A DNA stretch of 64,000 nucleotides. It comes from Golubevia sp. BC0850 (taxonomy: Eukaryota; Basidiomycota; Exobasidiomycetes; Golubeviales; Golubeviaceae). The stretch is from the NCBI GenBank assembly GCA_012976225.1, contig JAAVVG010000002.1, positions 1,550,001-1,614,000 on the forward strand, written 5' to 3'. Positions within the stretch are counted from its first letter, which is position 1, and the number at the start of each line of letters is the position of its first letter. Both the position numbers and the translations under genes were made by a program. This document shows, piece after piece, positions 46,168 to 57,945 of this stretch. A model generated the notes under the pieces. The model was given only the letters and a program-made list of their open reading frames with translations. It had not been told where the DNA came from and did no database searches.

Positions 46168-47983
46168 ATGACTTCAAAATCAAAACAAGACATCAAGACC
46201 TTCGCATCAGAAAGAATTCCACTTCCACCTTTCGATGAAGTGGGCACTCTTCTACCTCTACTTTCACCAAATCCAACTGCTTTAAACTCAGCTTCTCCTC
46301 CTTTGCAGTTATTACCGAAATATAGACAGAAATTTGGGGTCGATTCGAAGAGATTGATTACTTCCACAAGAGATCATCAAGGAAGGACAGTTCGCTGGGT
46401 GGCGACGAAAAGTATTTTCCCTTCCGCTTATCCTTCAACCCACCCCAATTCTACTCGTTCAAAATCAGATCCAAAGTTCGCAGATATTCCGATTCCTTCC
46501 TCAGATCCAGAAATAGAAGCTCGAGAGACTAAAGCCATGAGAGCTCAAGAATTCAAAGATTTTCAACAGATTTGTGATCGCAACTTTCCAAGTGAATTCT
46601 ATCAACAAGAGGTAGTTTCAGCCAGAGAAGAAGCCGAGAGGTTGAAGAGTTTGAATCCACCTCAACTTTGGAGCTGCGTAGAGAGAATAATGCCAACCGA
46701 TCAAGATGGGAACTTGATGGGAAGCCAAGATGGAGAAGGAGTCACATTGATCTTTTGCCATGGGAATGGTTTGCATAAAGAGGTGAGTCGACCTCTGAAA
46801 TCTTTTGCTTCGCTTGAGAAGGTTGTAGAAACTGATGATTTCTCAATTTGATTTTTGGTAACATCACAGATCTGGGAACCAACAATCGAGGAATTGTTGT
46901 CCCTAGTGTCTAAAAGCGACTCGACTGCTAGAATCGACGAGATTTGGTGTCTCGACAGATCAGATGCAGGAGAATCTGGAGCTTTGAATCGAGAGGTCCT
47001 TGGAGATGCTAGTAAGTGAAGTTGAGTGACTCAAGGCGAATTCTGGAGGGCTGAAAAGGCTTGCATTTGCTGACTTCCTCCATCCTTCTCCGTCTCTTTC
47101 AGTCTCTTGGTATGATTATCCTCGAGACATTTCGCAGTTGTTGAATCATTTTCTACCTCCAAAACTCACCGATGACATTGATTGGACTAGTGGTCAACTT
47201 ACAAGGGCTCAAGAAGGTCAGAGTCAAAAGAAAAGAAGATTCATCGGAATAGGACATTCCATGGGCGGAACAAGTCTGACTATTCTCTCATACCATCAAC
47301 CAAAATTATTCGAAAAAATTATTCTTATAGATCCAATCACTCGACCTTTTACTGATTTACTTGACTTCCCAATTCCGAGCCAAACCCCCTTTTCGCTCCG
47401 AACCATTGGAAGAAAGAACGCTTTCTCTTCCAAAAAAGAAGCCGAAAAGTATTTTCACTCAAAAGGGGTTTTCAAGAGTTGGGACCCAAGAGCTATCAAG
47501 AAGCATTTGGAATTCGGTTTAAGACCAATTGGTTTGGCGGATGGGGATGAGAAAACTCCCCAAGAAGTGGAATCAGGTCCGTGTGCTTTGGCAAATAACA
47601 AATTTCATCAAGCTTTTGTTTACGCTTATGGTTGGCAGGGTAGATTCTCATATCCTGCTTTGGAGAATGGAACTCATCAAGGGAAGATTTGGATCATCTC
47701 ACCAATTCAAGGAATCTTTTCTGAGAGTGTAAATAAGAGAGCTAGAGATTTGGTCGAAGGAGGTGAATTGGTAGAGGGAACCCATTCAATCGTTCAGGAG
47801 AAACCTGACGTTCTTGGTGAGTCGTTTCGATCTCTGAGATCAAAGTGTGAGTATATCGACTGAACGAAAGTTTCGTTATCTGTCTACTCGAAATTTTCAA
47901 CAGGCCAAAAGATCGCGAACCTTCTCCCGAAAGCTGCAGAGAGAATTTCAACTCGTCCAGGCAGAGTTCAAGCTCGACTCTGA
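46168..47983 (+). CDS. Peroxisomal Lpx1-like alpha/beta hydrolase
   Basis: Exons 46168-46782, 46870-47011, 47103-47816 and 47904-47983 give 516 residues. The alpha/beta-hydrolase fold is shown by LIFCHGNGLHKE (HG oxyanion motif), the nucleophile elbow GIGHSMGG with Ser, the acid-bearing strand IILIDPI and a catalytic-type His in EGTHSIVQEKP. The segment IDEIWCLDRSDAGESG followed by SWYDYPRDI is characteristic of fungal relatives of Lpx1, the peroxisomal lipase of yeast. The last exon ends VQARL, a type 1 peroxisomal targeting signal of the allowed [SAC][KRH][LM] form, so a peroxisomal matrix location is likely. Substrate is unknown; acyl or phospholipid ester hydrolysis is inferred. The first ATG in frame is 46168. 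Confidence 0.85.
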
Positions 47984-49543
47984 TAAGGCCATCAAATCGA
48001 CTTTCGCTCTGTCTCTCTCCCACCTCATCTGACGCTTCTTCTCAAGTGGTCCCCGGTCTCCCTTTCTTTGTTTCGCCTTGTCTTAATCATACTACAGTAA
48101 CTTGGTTGTCATTTTATCAGCATATCCATCCCCAAATTATGTGCCCTCCATCGTGTGAGTTCGACGACTCCCGCCCGACAACCACTTCATCATTCCTTGT
48201 CGTTTGTTCTCTAAACGTGTCCTCCAATTTTTCTTTCTTGGATTCGATTCTTCATTACTGAGGAAGAGCGCTATGTTAATGCGAGCGTAGGTGCGCAGTT
48301 GACTTAAAACTGGCTGGCGTGCCGAGTCGACAGTCAACAGTCAATCCGCGCAGCTAGGAAAACAATTTTTCCAATGCGGATCACCTTCATCCTCAAAGCT
48401 TTCTGACATACTATACATGTGATGTACATATACAGAAAGCAAACTTCACATCTCAGATTCTATTTCGTCTAGTCCCTCTCCCATCGAACGAAATGGTCAA
48501 CATTAACGCTTCGAAGGTTCCATCAACACCTCTCTCATCCGACTCCACTGATTTTGGACTCAACCATTCGTCAATCTCAAAACCGTTTCATGAGCTACAA
48601 CGCAATTCTTAACCGGAATGGCTGGAATCTCGATTGGTCCTGAATCTCTCGGTTTGGTTGAAGGCTAAAGCCTCAAGACCGTTTCTTAACGGTTCAACTA
48701 CCGATTCTTCTCATCGAAAGAAGGAGGAACGAGATGTTTCTTTCATTGACAAACATGGTATGAATGGATTTGGCCATGCTCCAACTCCCTAATCGACTGG
48801 AAAGAAACCTTCTATCGTTTCTTGGAGGATCTTGCTCTCAACTCGTGAATTTGCAGGCCTTCCCTCCAATTTGTTTACATTCTTGCTGGTGAGTCTCTTT
48901 TCTGAGTGGTGATAGAGATGATGGCCATCTGCAGTCGCCTGTCGCCACTCGCAGTCTCTGACAGTGTAATCAATCCACTTTCAGGAGGACTCCTCCTCTT
49001 CTATATTACAGCGTACCTTCTCAATCCAACAGTGAGGAAGGGCTCTCGTCATCAGTCAGGTCAACACGTCAACCTTTACCAGCTTTCCTCCGTGTGCGTG
49101 GTCAAATCACCAAAGGTTCTTCCAACCTCTTAAGGTTTAAATTTTGAAACCTCAGGTTACTTCTTCCTCCCAACTTATGATAAGGTGGAATCCAAGCTTG
49201 GTTCTTTTTTTCTGGTGGCAGTTTCATCCCAACCTCTGTACTGTACACCTGAAATTCTTCGATGACGACATAATTGGTTTCCACGTGGCGGCGTGGCAGT
49301 GGCAAGGGCGGTCCAAGATCCAGACCTCGGTTGGGAGAAGGGGTCTGACTTTCACTCATTCGAAATTTCGACTTTTCTTTCCTTTCTGTCTTGCAAACAT
49401 TTCTTCTCCTCTTCTTTTTCTTCTTTTTACTCTTTCAGAAACTCTTCCTCAAGAACGTCAAGTTCTTCTCTCGAGACTTTCAATTCAAACTGGATACTCG
49501 AAACCTTCAGCTTCAGTAAGATTTCCTCTCCTCTACCCGCACG
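47984..49543. other. Intergenic region before the amino-acid transporter gene
   Basis: 1.56 kb without a supported gene. Between 48560 and 48700 there are several AACCGTT/TAACGG-like words, including a perfect hairpin, ACCGTT-TCTT-AACGGT, at 48678-48693. Their spacing suggests binding sites for a MYB-type factor, but that is only a guess. The last 200 bases are CT-rich. Confidence 0.45.
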
Positions 49544-52456
49544 ATGTCGAGTCCTGCAGGTGACTCTAATCGTGCTCCTCACATGGATGAGAAATTAGAT
49601 CCTTTAGCAAATGAAAAAATGATGAAAAAGGATGATGATTCCTCAACTGACGGGAAGGATCTCGAGAAGGGAGTCTCTGTTGGTATCAAGGTGGTGGATC
49701 CAGATTCAAACTCAATCAGTACTGGTGATATCAATTACAAGACAATGAGTTGGCAAAGATGCGCTGCTGTGAGTAATAGATCGAGATAAATGTGTTAGAG
49801 GGGAGGAGAGGTTGTGTTTTTCCAGTCGGATTCATTCATCAAAGACAGCATGATGCTCAATTGTTGGCTCAACCCAACTCCACCTTCCCTCGTGTTCCTG
49901 CATGGAATCTTTTTCTCCTCTCAACAGCTGCTATTCGGAGAGTACGTCTGTTTGGCTATTCTTTCTTTCCCTTATGCTTTCCAAACTTTGGGAATGGCTG
50001 GTGGAATCCTCAGTGTGAGTAATTTCAAGTCTGTCTCTTACTCTCTTTCGAGATTTTGAGTTAATTGAACAATTCTTCCTCTCCTTCTCTATCTCTTTGA
50101 AATTCTTTAGACTCTTGGATTAGGTTTAATTGCTCTCTACACCTCCTTAGTGAGTAACTCGAACTTTTCCTCCAATTCCTCATCTTCCCTTCCGTCTTCT
50201 AATCACCATGCCTCGTTCTCTTTCCACATCATCAGACTCTTTGGAAGTACTGCATGAAGCATCCAACGCTCCTGCATATTGCAGACATTGGGTACAACAT
50301 CTTTGGAAAGCACTGGATCGCCTACGAATTGGTGAGCATTTTCGAACACGCAGTTCTCGAGGAGCTGTGTCGCTTACTTCTCTCTTTTTCTTCCCGGTTT
50401 CTCTTCCCCATCAGACTGCCATAGCTCTAATTCTCAACAACGTCTTCATCCAAGGTCTGCACACCTTGACTGGTGCTGAGATCCTAAATGTACTTTCGGA
50501 ACATGGAACCTGCACCCTTGTATTTTCGGTTTCAATCATGGTTCTCTGTTTCCTTTGCACTCTTCCCAGGAAGCTTGAGCATGTTGCATTGATGGGGATC
50601 GCCAGTGCTAGTGAGTTTGCTTCCAGAAGTTCGGTGGAGGATAGAGAAGAGCTTGGAAGGGAAAGGCGCGTCAAGGGGGGAAGAGAAAGATTCGAGTGGA
50701 AGAGTAGTTTTTTGTTCCGTCAAGATCAAGCAATTCGATTTCAGACTTTGGGAATCGACAAACTCGAAAACTAGGGACTCTGGCAATTTGGAAACAGAGA
50801 TCGGATTCTCTCTCTCAGAGAGAACTCGATTTTATTTCTTGCTCAGACTTCCCCACCAAGTCTCAAGGCTTTTTGAAAGTCTCTTGTGCTTGCTTGTTGA
50901 AAACTAACTCTTAAACTCTAACACTGGTTCATATCCCTCGTTGGATCCATTGAATTTGTCTGTTATTCTCTCTCTCCCCCTTCCTTTTCTTCACCCTTTC
51001 CCCTCTACTCCCTCGCATCTCCCTACCTTGGTGGAAATCTTTCCTTCAAATTTTCAAGTCTCTATGGGAATCGCCATCTTTTTGGTGTTGATGTTAGTAA
51101 GGGGAAGGAACTGAAGCTTGTAGCCCTTGTACAGCTAGAAGACGATGCGAAGAGGACCAATTCAGAGGTCATGAGAAAGGCGGACAGGACAGACTTACCA
51201 GACAGATATCAAAGGTCCTTCACTCAAAGTACTGAACTTTCCAAATTTCCTCTTCCCTCTCTTCTAGCTTCACTGGGATCCAAGGTCGTGCACCTTATGG
51301 CCCAGATCCGAACGGAGACATGTTCAATGCGGAAACCAATACTGTGTATATCACAGCCTGGGCACCCAAAGGAACTTCCTTCGTAGCTGGCTTCAACGCT
51401 TTCCTCAACATCGTCTTTACTTGGGTCGGTCAAATCATGTAGGTCATGAAAATGGGTGGAGACAAGAGAGAAGGTTACAGGTCCTTCTTCAGACAAAGGT
51501 AGAGAGACAGATACAAAGTTATCGTAGAGTATACTGATGTTTCCCGAATCTTCTGTCCTCTAGGTACCCATCCTTCATCGCCGAAATGAAGCAACCAGAA
51601 GATTTCCCAAAGGCTCTCTACGCGGTCACTATCATGGAATTCACCGTCTTCACCATCGTTGGTCTAGTCTGCTATTACTATAATGGACAATTTGCCGGAG
51701 CTCCAGCGGTTACGAACCTCAAGCCTCTCTTCAAGAAGATTAGTTTCGCTTTCGTTCTTCCACCTACAATCATTATTGGAGTCATTTACGCTAGTGTCGT
51801 CGCCAAGTTCATCTTCCACAGAATGTTCTATGGAACTAAGCATTACAACAATTATACCGCTTTAGGATGGATAGGTTGGGTTGGAGCTGTCGCTGCCACT
51901 TGGCTGTTAGGATGGGTCGTGGGAGAGAGTATCCCATTCTTTGGAACTTTGCTTTCTTTGATGAGTGCTCTGTTTGACGGATTCTTCGGTTTCATCTTCT
52001 GGGTGAGTAGTTTTGTTTCGGCGCAGGCCCGTAGAAAAGGGAGAAGGTAGAGAAAGAAGCGTCTGACTGCGACTCCATCCTCTTAATTTCCTGTTCGTTG
52101 CTGATTTCGATCTCTCCTTCTCAACTCGATGCTTTCCACCTTTTTCTCTACTTGCGATTTAATTCAGGCTGCTGCTTATCGCGAGCTCTACCATGGACAA
52201 TTGTGGAAGAATCAATCTCTTCTGAGAAAGGCGGAAACATGTTTCAATGTGTTCCTCTTCATTGCTGGATTGTTCATCTTTGCTCCAGGTCTTTATACCT
52301 CAGTAGAAGCAATTAAACAGGTGAGCAGGTTTGCGGAAGTAGCTTCTATCGAGATCTATGACTAACTCGCCCTACCTCCTCTTCTCCCTCGCCGCGTAGA
52401 ATTACTCCACCGGTGCTGTCAAAGCTCCTTTCTCATGTGCTGATAATGGGGTTTAG
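49544..52456 (+). CDS. AAAP-family amino-acid transporter
   Basis: Ten exons (49544-49768, 49928-50014, 50111-50149, 50236-50331, 50415-50610, 51060-51093, 51268-51438, 51564-52002, 52168-52320, 52400-52456) give 498 residues. A charged cytosolic N-terminus of about 70 residues leads to SWQRCAALLFGEYVCLAILSFPYAFQ, the first helix of the transmembrane amino-acid transporter family. Next come IADIGYNIFGKHW, NNVFIQGLHTLTGAEILN and, later, YPSFIAEMKQPEDFPKAL, which is strongly conserved in fungal neutral amino-acid transporters such as the Neurospora N-system protein. About eleven helices are expected, in the plasma or vacuolar membrane. Exon 6 must end at the GTTAGT donor (51094) rather than the nearby GTAAGG to keep frame into IFTGIQGRAPYG. 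The intron after exon 5 is 449 nt, far longer than the rest. Confidence 0.86.
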
Positions 52457-53067
52457 TTCACAGGTAAGTGTAATGCTCCTTGTTCTCTCTATCGGCCTGA
52501 AGCTTTCTACGGGTTGGCAAAGCGCGAGGAGAAGCAAGTCGACGACACCCCTTCTCACACTCTATCCCCTTTTCAACTCACCTCTGACAGGCATATAGTC
52601 TTTTGCTTTTCTTGTACTCTTCTCACACTGGTTCCTTGGTTGTGGTCTCGTTCGAACGTTCTCTTTGCATCTTTTCTCGTCTTCTCGCATTCTTGTTCTC
52701 GTCTCTCCATCTAAATTCACTTCAGGGCCTCCCAGATGTCTTATCTAGATTAAGGACTCTCTCATATCCTTAAACTAGTCGAATATACAAAAGCATCTAA
52801 TACACTACAGCTTTGGTCCCTAAAGAATTCGAGAGAGAGAGAAACAACTGCCTAGCGACCACTCCATCTCTCTATCGCCCAAGGCTCCTCAACTGGAAAA
52901 GCGAACTTTGATGTCTGAACATTCTTTCAGTAGATCGAGAGCTTCGCCGTCTTCGAAAATTGCAATCTGAACCTGGGCTGTGCAGAGGCAGGTGGTGGAG
53001 AGCCTCCAACTTGTACCGAGTCTTTCTCCTCACATCAATCCTCAAAAGTTCAACTTCTGAAGCAAAC
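52457..53067. other. Intergenic region between two + strand genes
   Basis: Transporter 3' flank and promoter of the carrier-like gene. No gene supported. An open frame runs in from 52960 in frame with the carrier-like ATG, but starts at the same kind of ordinary leader sequence. Confidence 0.45.
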
Positions 53068-55145
53068 ATGCTGGAGCTACTCTTTCTAATAGTGGCAATC
53101 GTATTCTCTGCTTTCTTCTCTGTCTTGATCTCTCAGCCGTTCAGTGGAGCTTTGGTCAGATTGAGAGCCAATTATCTACCAAAGGTAAGTGGGATCAGTC
53201 TTATCTTTACTTTATCCCTATCCCTCATGCTCACTCTTCTTACATTCTAAAATCATCTTTCATCTCTCAACTCACAGGCTGTTAGCTTAGACAACGTCTT
53301 GGAAGACGGTGGAAGAGGTCCAAGAGCTATCAGTGCTTTCATTCTCTCCCAAAGGCGAGATGCTGCAAAGGTAAGCTCCCATCACCCTCTTGCTCCTTTT
53401 ACTACTCGTAGTGTGTTCTGACCAGCTCGATCATCTTTTTGCTTTCCAACAGATTGGTCCAGTCGTTTCTGGAATCTGGCAGATGTTTTTGAGAACAAAG
53501 AGATTGGACGGCATCAGAGATGGTGTCTATAGAGGTTCAGCTCCAGTTCTGGTTCAACTCTTCATCCTCTCTATCACTACCTTCTTAATCTTCGACGTTA
53601 AGGGAACTGGTGGAATGTATGGAGCTGCTCCAGCTAGTTCTGGTGACTTCAGATTCTGGAGCAACCTCATCTTCATGATCTTCATGACCTTGATTGCTTT
53701 ACCTCTCAATGTCATCACTTACAGGTGAGTACAGAATGTGAATAGTGAAATTCGATGGTCACGGTGGTGTCAAGAAGAGCTCAAGACGTAGAAGTCTCTG
53801 CGCAAGAGTACTATCTTGGGAGGGGAGTTACGTGGAAGTGATAAGCATTCCTCATCTGCTTCTTCAAATGACGCACACAGTCAAGCAGTTCTGACTAAAA
53901 AAGGGCTTTGATCTTGCATTTCCATTTTACTCCAGGTGCATCGTTCATCCTCGTCCTCTTCCTATCAACACTCCTCGCGAGAACCTTCGAGAGCTACTCT
54001 CCTACTCGGAATTCAATCAGCCATGGCGCCTCTACCTGCTTCCTGGACTTCTACCCGCCGTCTTAGCTCACGTCCTCTGGATCGGACTAGCCGGTCGCAT
54101 CGTTCGTCAATTGACAGTCCCATCTCTAGGAGGTCTTCCACCAGCTGTTCCAGCTGGAAGCGGCGACGATACGTATTCAGGACCTGATTCTTCTATGATG
54201 GAAGTCTCTTTCTTCGGTTTGAGCGTCTACATAGTCTGGAACGTTCTATCAGTTGTCGTCTTGGCTCCTCTGGAATGCGCAATGGTCAGACTTTCGGTTC
54301 AAAGACCTGAAAGACAGCAACCTCTTCATCTGGCCTACGCTCAAAGGAATCAAAGTTCTGGTCCTTCTCCTTACAGTCATCAAGCCAGCGCAAATGCTCA
54401 AACCCAGCCAGGAGGAGCCTACTCTGATCAGTCTTCAACAAATCAACAAAAGCCACTTCCAAAGAATCCTCAAGACGGTTCTCAAGAAGCTCCAAATTCT
54501 CCACCTGACCTCTCAAGACCAAGTTTCGCTATCGAAGATGATGAGGAAGAGAATGAAGTCGAAGGTGATAAGAAGGCGAAGGTTGAAGATGCAAGAGATG
54601 AGGATCAGCCGCCCAGAGAGAATTCGAATGGAAATGAAAATCCTTCACCTTTTTTGAATGAAGTTCCGAATACTACTTCTACTTCTCAGCCAACTCCAAC
54701 TCCTCAAGAAAACATCAATCCATCAAGAGTTCTAGGTGGTCAGACAAATCCAAGTTCATATCCAGTCTATGATCTTCCATCTCCCACTACAGAACCTCAC
54801 GAACCAGTAATTGCTTTGAGGCCCTGTGACGAACCCAGATCAGCGTGAGTTAACAATAAAAATCCGGGCTATTCGAGTTTCATCAGCTTCGACTCTGTTT
54901 CGAGATCTGACAAACTTTCCACTCTCTTCTCCTCGATCTCACCTTCTAATTATTTCATCAATTGCACTTCACGCAGAGAGGAAGCAGCTAGAGCGGAAGC
55001 AGAAGAGTTTGGAGCTCCAGTAGTGGAGAGGTACACTGGTTTGAGAGATTGTTTGAACAAAATGGTCGAAGAGGAGGGAATGGAAAGTTTAGGAAGAGGA
55101 GCTTGGGTGACGTTGCTAGGAGTCTTGGGTGGAAGTTTTGCTTGA
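53068..55145 (+). CDS. Mitochondrial-carrier-like protein with disordered insert
   Basis: Exons 53068-53184, 53278-53370, 53453-53724, 53936-54844 and 54977-55145 give 519 residues. Three degenerate carrier repeats can be seen: SQPFSGALVRLRANY with KRLDGIRDGVYRGSAPVL; a middle part with LPGLLPAVLAHVLWIG; and LAPLECAMVRLSVQRP with MVEEEGMESLGRGAWVTLLG. These follow the family's P-x-[DE]-x-x-[KR] and G-[IL]-x-x-x-[YW]-[RK]-G patterns, though the key charged residues are mostly lost. About 180 Pro/Ser/Gln-rich and acidic residues lie between the last two elements (roughly residues 265-440), unusual for carriers of about 300 residues. It is probably an inner- or outer-membrane mitochondrial protein that no longer transports in the standard way; Ugo1 is a known precedent. 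Function not known. Confidence 0.76.
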
Positions 55146-55670
55146 GAAGAAATCTAACGATCTGGTTCGTGATCTGATTTATTTTCTTGGGCTGTGAAAA
55201 GAGCGAACGTTGTAGATAAGTTTTGATTGAAAATCCCTCGCCCTATTCATCAACACTTGAGATCTGAAGTGAGCGCGAGTTGCAGTGAGAGCAAGAGCGA
55301 CTCGCTCGCAGATTGAAAATATTAATAGAATTGAACTGGTGGATTTAGAGAAGTGGAGAGCGAGCGAGCCGGGCAAATTTTGACGTGTGTTGCTGAATGA
55401 ACAGCGCATTCTTTTTATGAAAGACCAGAACTCACCTCATCTGCATTGTTTGACGCAAGATCCGATTCCTTTGGAACCTCTCTCACAATGGATCAGAAAA
55501 TCAAACATATTCTGTTATGCCCAGAGAAGGAGCTGCATCTAGTTCAGTGCTCAGCCCGCTGGGCAATTTATTTGCCTCATCAACGTAGTGATGGGAACGG
55601 GGAGAAAGCCTTCCCTTCTTGCCGCGAAAAAAAACAAAAACAAAAAAACAACGTGGTTTTCCGAGAAGAG
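55146..55670. other. Convergent intergenic region
   Basis: Between the carrier-like gene (+) and the uncharacterised - strand gene. No gene supported. An A-rich run occurs at 55627-55650. Confidence 0.45.
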
Positions 55671-57012
55671 CTAGTACATGATTTCGTCTTGGAAAGATCT
55701 TGCAACACTGATTCTGCCACTCCTCGATTTTATTTTCTTCCTCTTGGTCTCGATCCCATCTTGGTCTCCTCCCATCCCCAAATCTTCAGGGTTGCCCCTC
55801 TGTGCGTTTCTATTAAGATCATCTTGGCTCTCAAATCTGACCCTCTTCTTCGTCTTGGGTGTCATCTCCCTCTCGGATTCGCCCCCTCCTTGCACAGCCC
55901 CCCTCTCCTCGAAAATCGATGAAGCACTTGAAACCGTTGACACTGGAGAAATGTGACTTCTTAAAGAGCGATTGGAACTGAGATGATTAGATGAGTTTGT
56001 CGAATCTTCGCTTTCTTGGCTTGAGTCTCTTCCGTTAAACCTTGATTTGGAGAGGATCCCGCGTAATGGCTGGGAAGAGGGAGGAACCAAAGGATGTTGT
56101 TGTTCTGGAGATAAATTCGTCGAAGAATTTGAGGTTTCTTGAGGGTTAAATCCAATTACATCATTCCCTGTGCCACTCATTTCACTCTCTGTATGCCTTC
56201 TTTTGTTCGTCAACCCCCCGCTTTTGAAGCTACCCTCTTGAATCTTTTGTCTAACAGTATCCTCAGTCAGAATCCCAGTTTCAAAACCCTGAGCTAAACT
56301 GATACCCCATAAACCGGCTTGACTGAGTTGGTACTGTAGGTTGCGATTCATTTTGAAGTTGACTTTGAGCAGGAGTTGGAGATTGAGATTGGATTCGAAT
56401 GAATGATTTCCAATCTTCATAAAGTAGTTTGGAGAAATTGAAGCCAAACTCAGAGTGAACTCGTCGATGAGAATGAGGAAAGGGGACGGGATGATGTGGT
56501 GATGGCGATTTTCCGACTGGATCAAAGGGATGCGAGGAAGGGAAGAGGGGTGAGTAAGTGAACTTGTTGTAAGACCTACTCTGATTCTTTCGATAAGAGA
56601 TGAAAAATGCTCGAGAGATATGCTCGGGATTCAACTTCGCAGAGCGTATGTTTGACTCACGACTCACGAGGCGTCTCAAGAGCGGGAAGGTTAGCGCTGC
56701 AAGCTGTTCTTCTTACCCCGAAGCAGGAGTGACTTCTGGTTCAGAATCGAAATGAGGTGTGGTAGTGAATTTGTTAGATAGAGATAGAGATGATTCTTGA
56801 AGGACGAAGCAGAGGATGCTTGAATAGTTGTTAGGTGGCGGGAACGAAGAAGTGCAAGACTCAAAGAAGGCAAAGCCCAAGTCAAGGCGCTCGCCTTCTA
56901 TTTCCACGGCCTTTTGAATCAATTTACAGATTCTAACAAAGGACATTTCACGGCTGAGCTCAGAGGCTGGCAAAATTATGGGCTCTGTACTCCCCCATCC
57001 GGGTTGATCCAT
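55671..57012 (-). CDS. Uncharacterised Ser-rich protein; exon join uncertain
   Basis: Exon 1 (57012-56717) starts MDQPGWGS and ends at a clear GTAAGA donor; an acceptor at 56576 continues the frame into SYNKFTYSPLFPSSHPF. That frame stops at 56281. The reading frame that looks coding beyond it is offset by one base and runs to 55671: QAGLWGISLAQGFETGILTEDT, then a Ser/Asn-rich region with PLRGILSKSRF and TKKRVRFES, ending RSFQDEIMY. A join that works in phase is 56575-56461 to 56333-55671, total 357 residues, but its donor GTTCAC is weak, so another splice may be right. The pair GIL-type and RVRF motifs resembles protein phosphatase 1 docking sites. No family recognised. Confidence 0.5.
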
Positions 57013-57945
57013 GGAGTCCTGTGGGGATCAGAAAGTAGAAGGGATAGAAGACTCTGTTTGAATTACGTGGAAAGTACGTATAGACTGAGTGAACTTGCGA
57101 TGGGAAGATTATTGAATATCAAGTATGGCACTTCAGCTTTGGAAATGTCTTTCTGTCGCCGAAAGACGACAATCTCACATTGTTCTCTCTTCACCCTCGA
57201 TTGACAGCAGACCGAGCTTCATGATAAATTTCATGGACGAGAATGGCAGTCAAGGGAGGGGAGAGTCCTTTTGATGAAAGAACCAAGCTGAAAACAGCTG
57301 ACATGGTGACGATTGAAGACCAAAGCTACTTTCCAGGCTCTTGCACCGAAGGTTCTTTTGTATGTGCGGAAGGGTATGCTAGACAACCAATCAGCGAATA
57401 TTTCAGGTGTTATCCACCTACGGCAAGAAAGAGCCTGGTGGCCGAGAAAGAGACGAAGTGGCAATTTTCTGCTCTGTCTTTCTTCTGCTCCTTTCTTGAA
57501 CTTCCAGAGAATCATCTTCCGGGGGATTTGAGGACACCTTCGATCTCCCTCTTTCTGTGCCCAAAGGTGCCATACACGAATTCCGGAAAAAGAATCTTTG
57601 AGGGAGTAAAAAGCGTCGACCCTCAACCCCCTCCTTTCCCTCGCTCTCTGTTCCTCAATTCAAATTTATTTGTTTCTGCTAGACAAGATGAGAATCGTTC
57701 CAAAGATTCAGAGTCTGTCTGCCATCACACATCTTAGGCAGAAAGGTAGAAGTGCTACTCGGCAAAAAAAGGCGAAAACAAAGAAACGATCCCGCAAGTT
57801 CACACTTCAGAGTTCTGTCGTGGATTCGTAAGCAGGAAGAGAAGAAACCACTTCAAAATTTCGATGTAGTTCTATCGAAAAGAATTCATTTTCGACTGCG
57901 AGATGTACTTGTATGTATTCATAACACTTTGAGACTTTCGATTGT
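57013..57945. other. Intergenic region between two - strand genes
   Basis: Promoter side of the uncharacterised gene and 3' side of the GST gene. Open frames on both strands are shadow-like; no gene supported. Confidence 0.5.

Noticed and set aside
51094-51100. GTAAGG as donor of exon 6 of the amino-acid transporter
   Set aside because: A better-looking donor by sequence but it breaks the frame; the GTTAGT three to four bases earlier keeps it.
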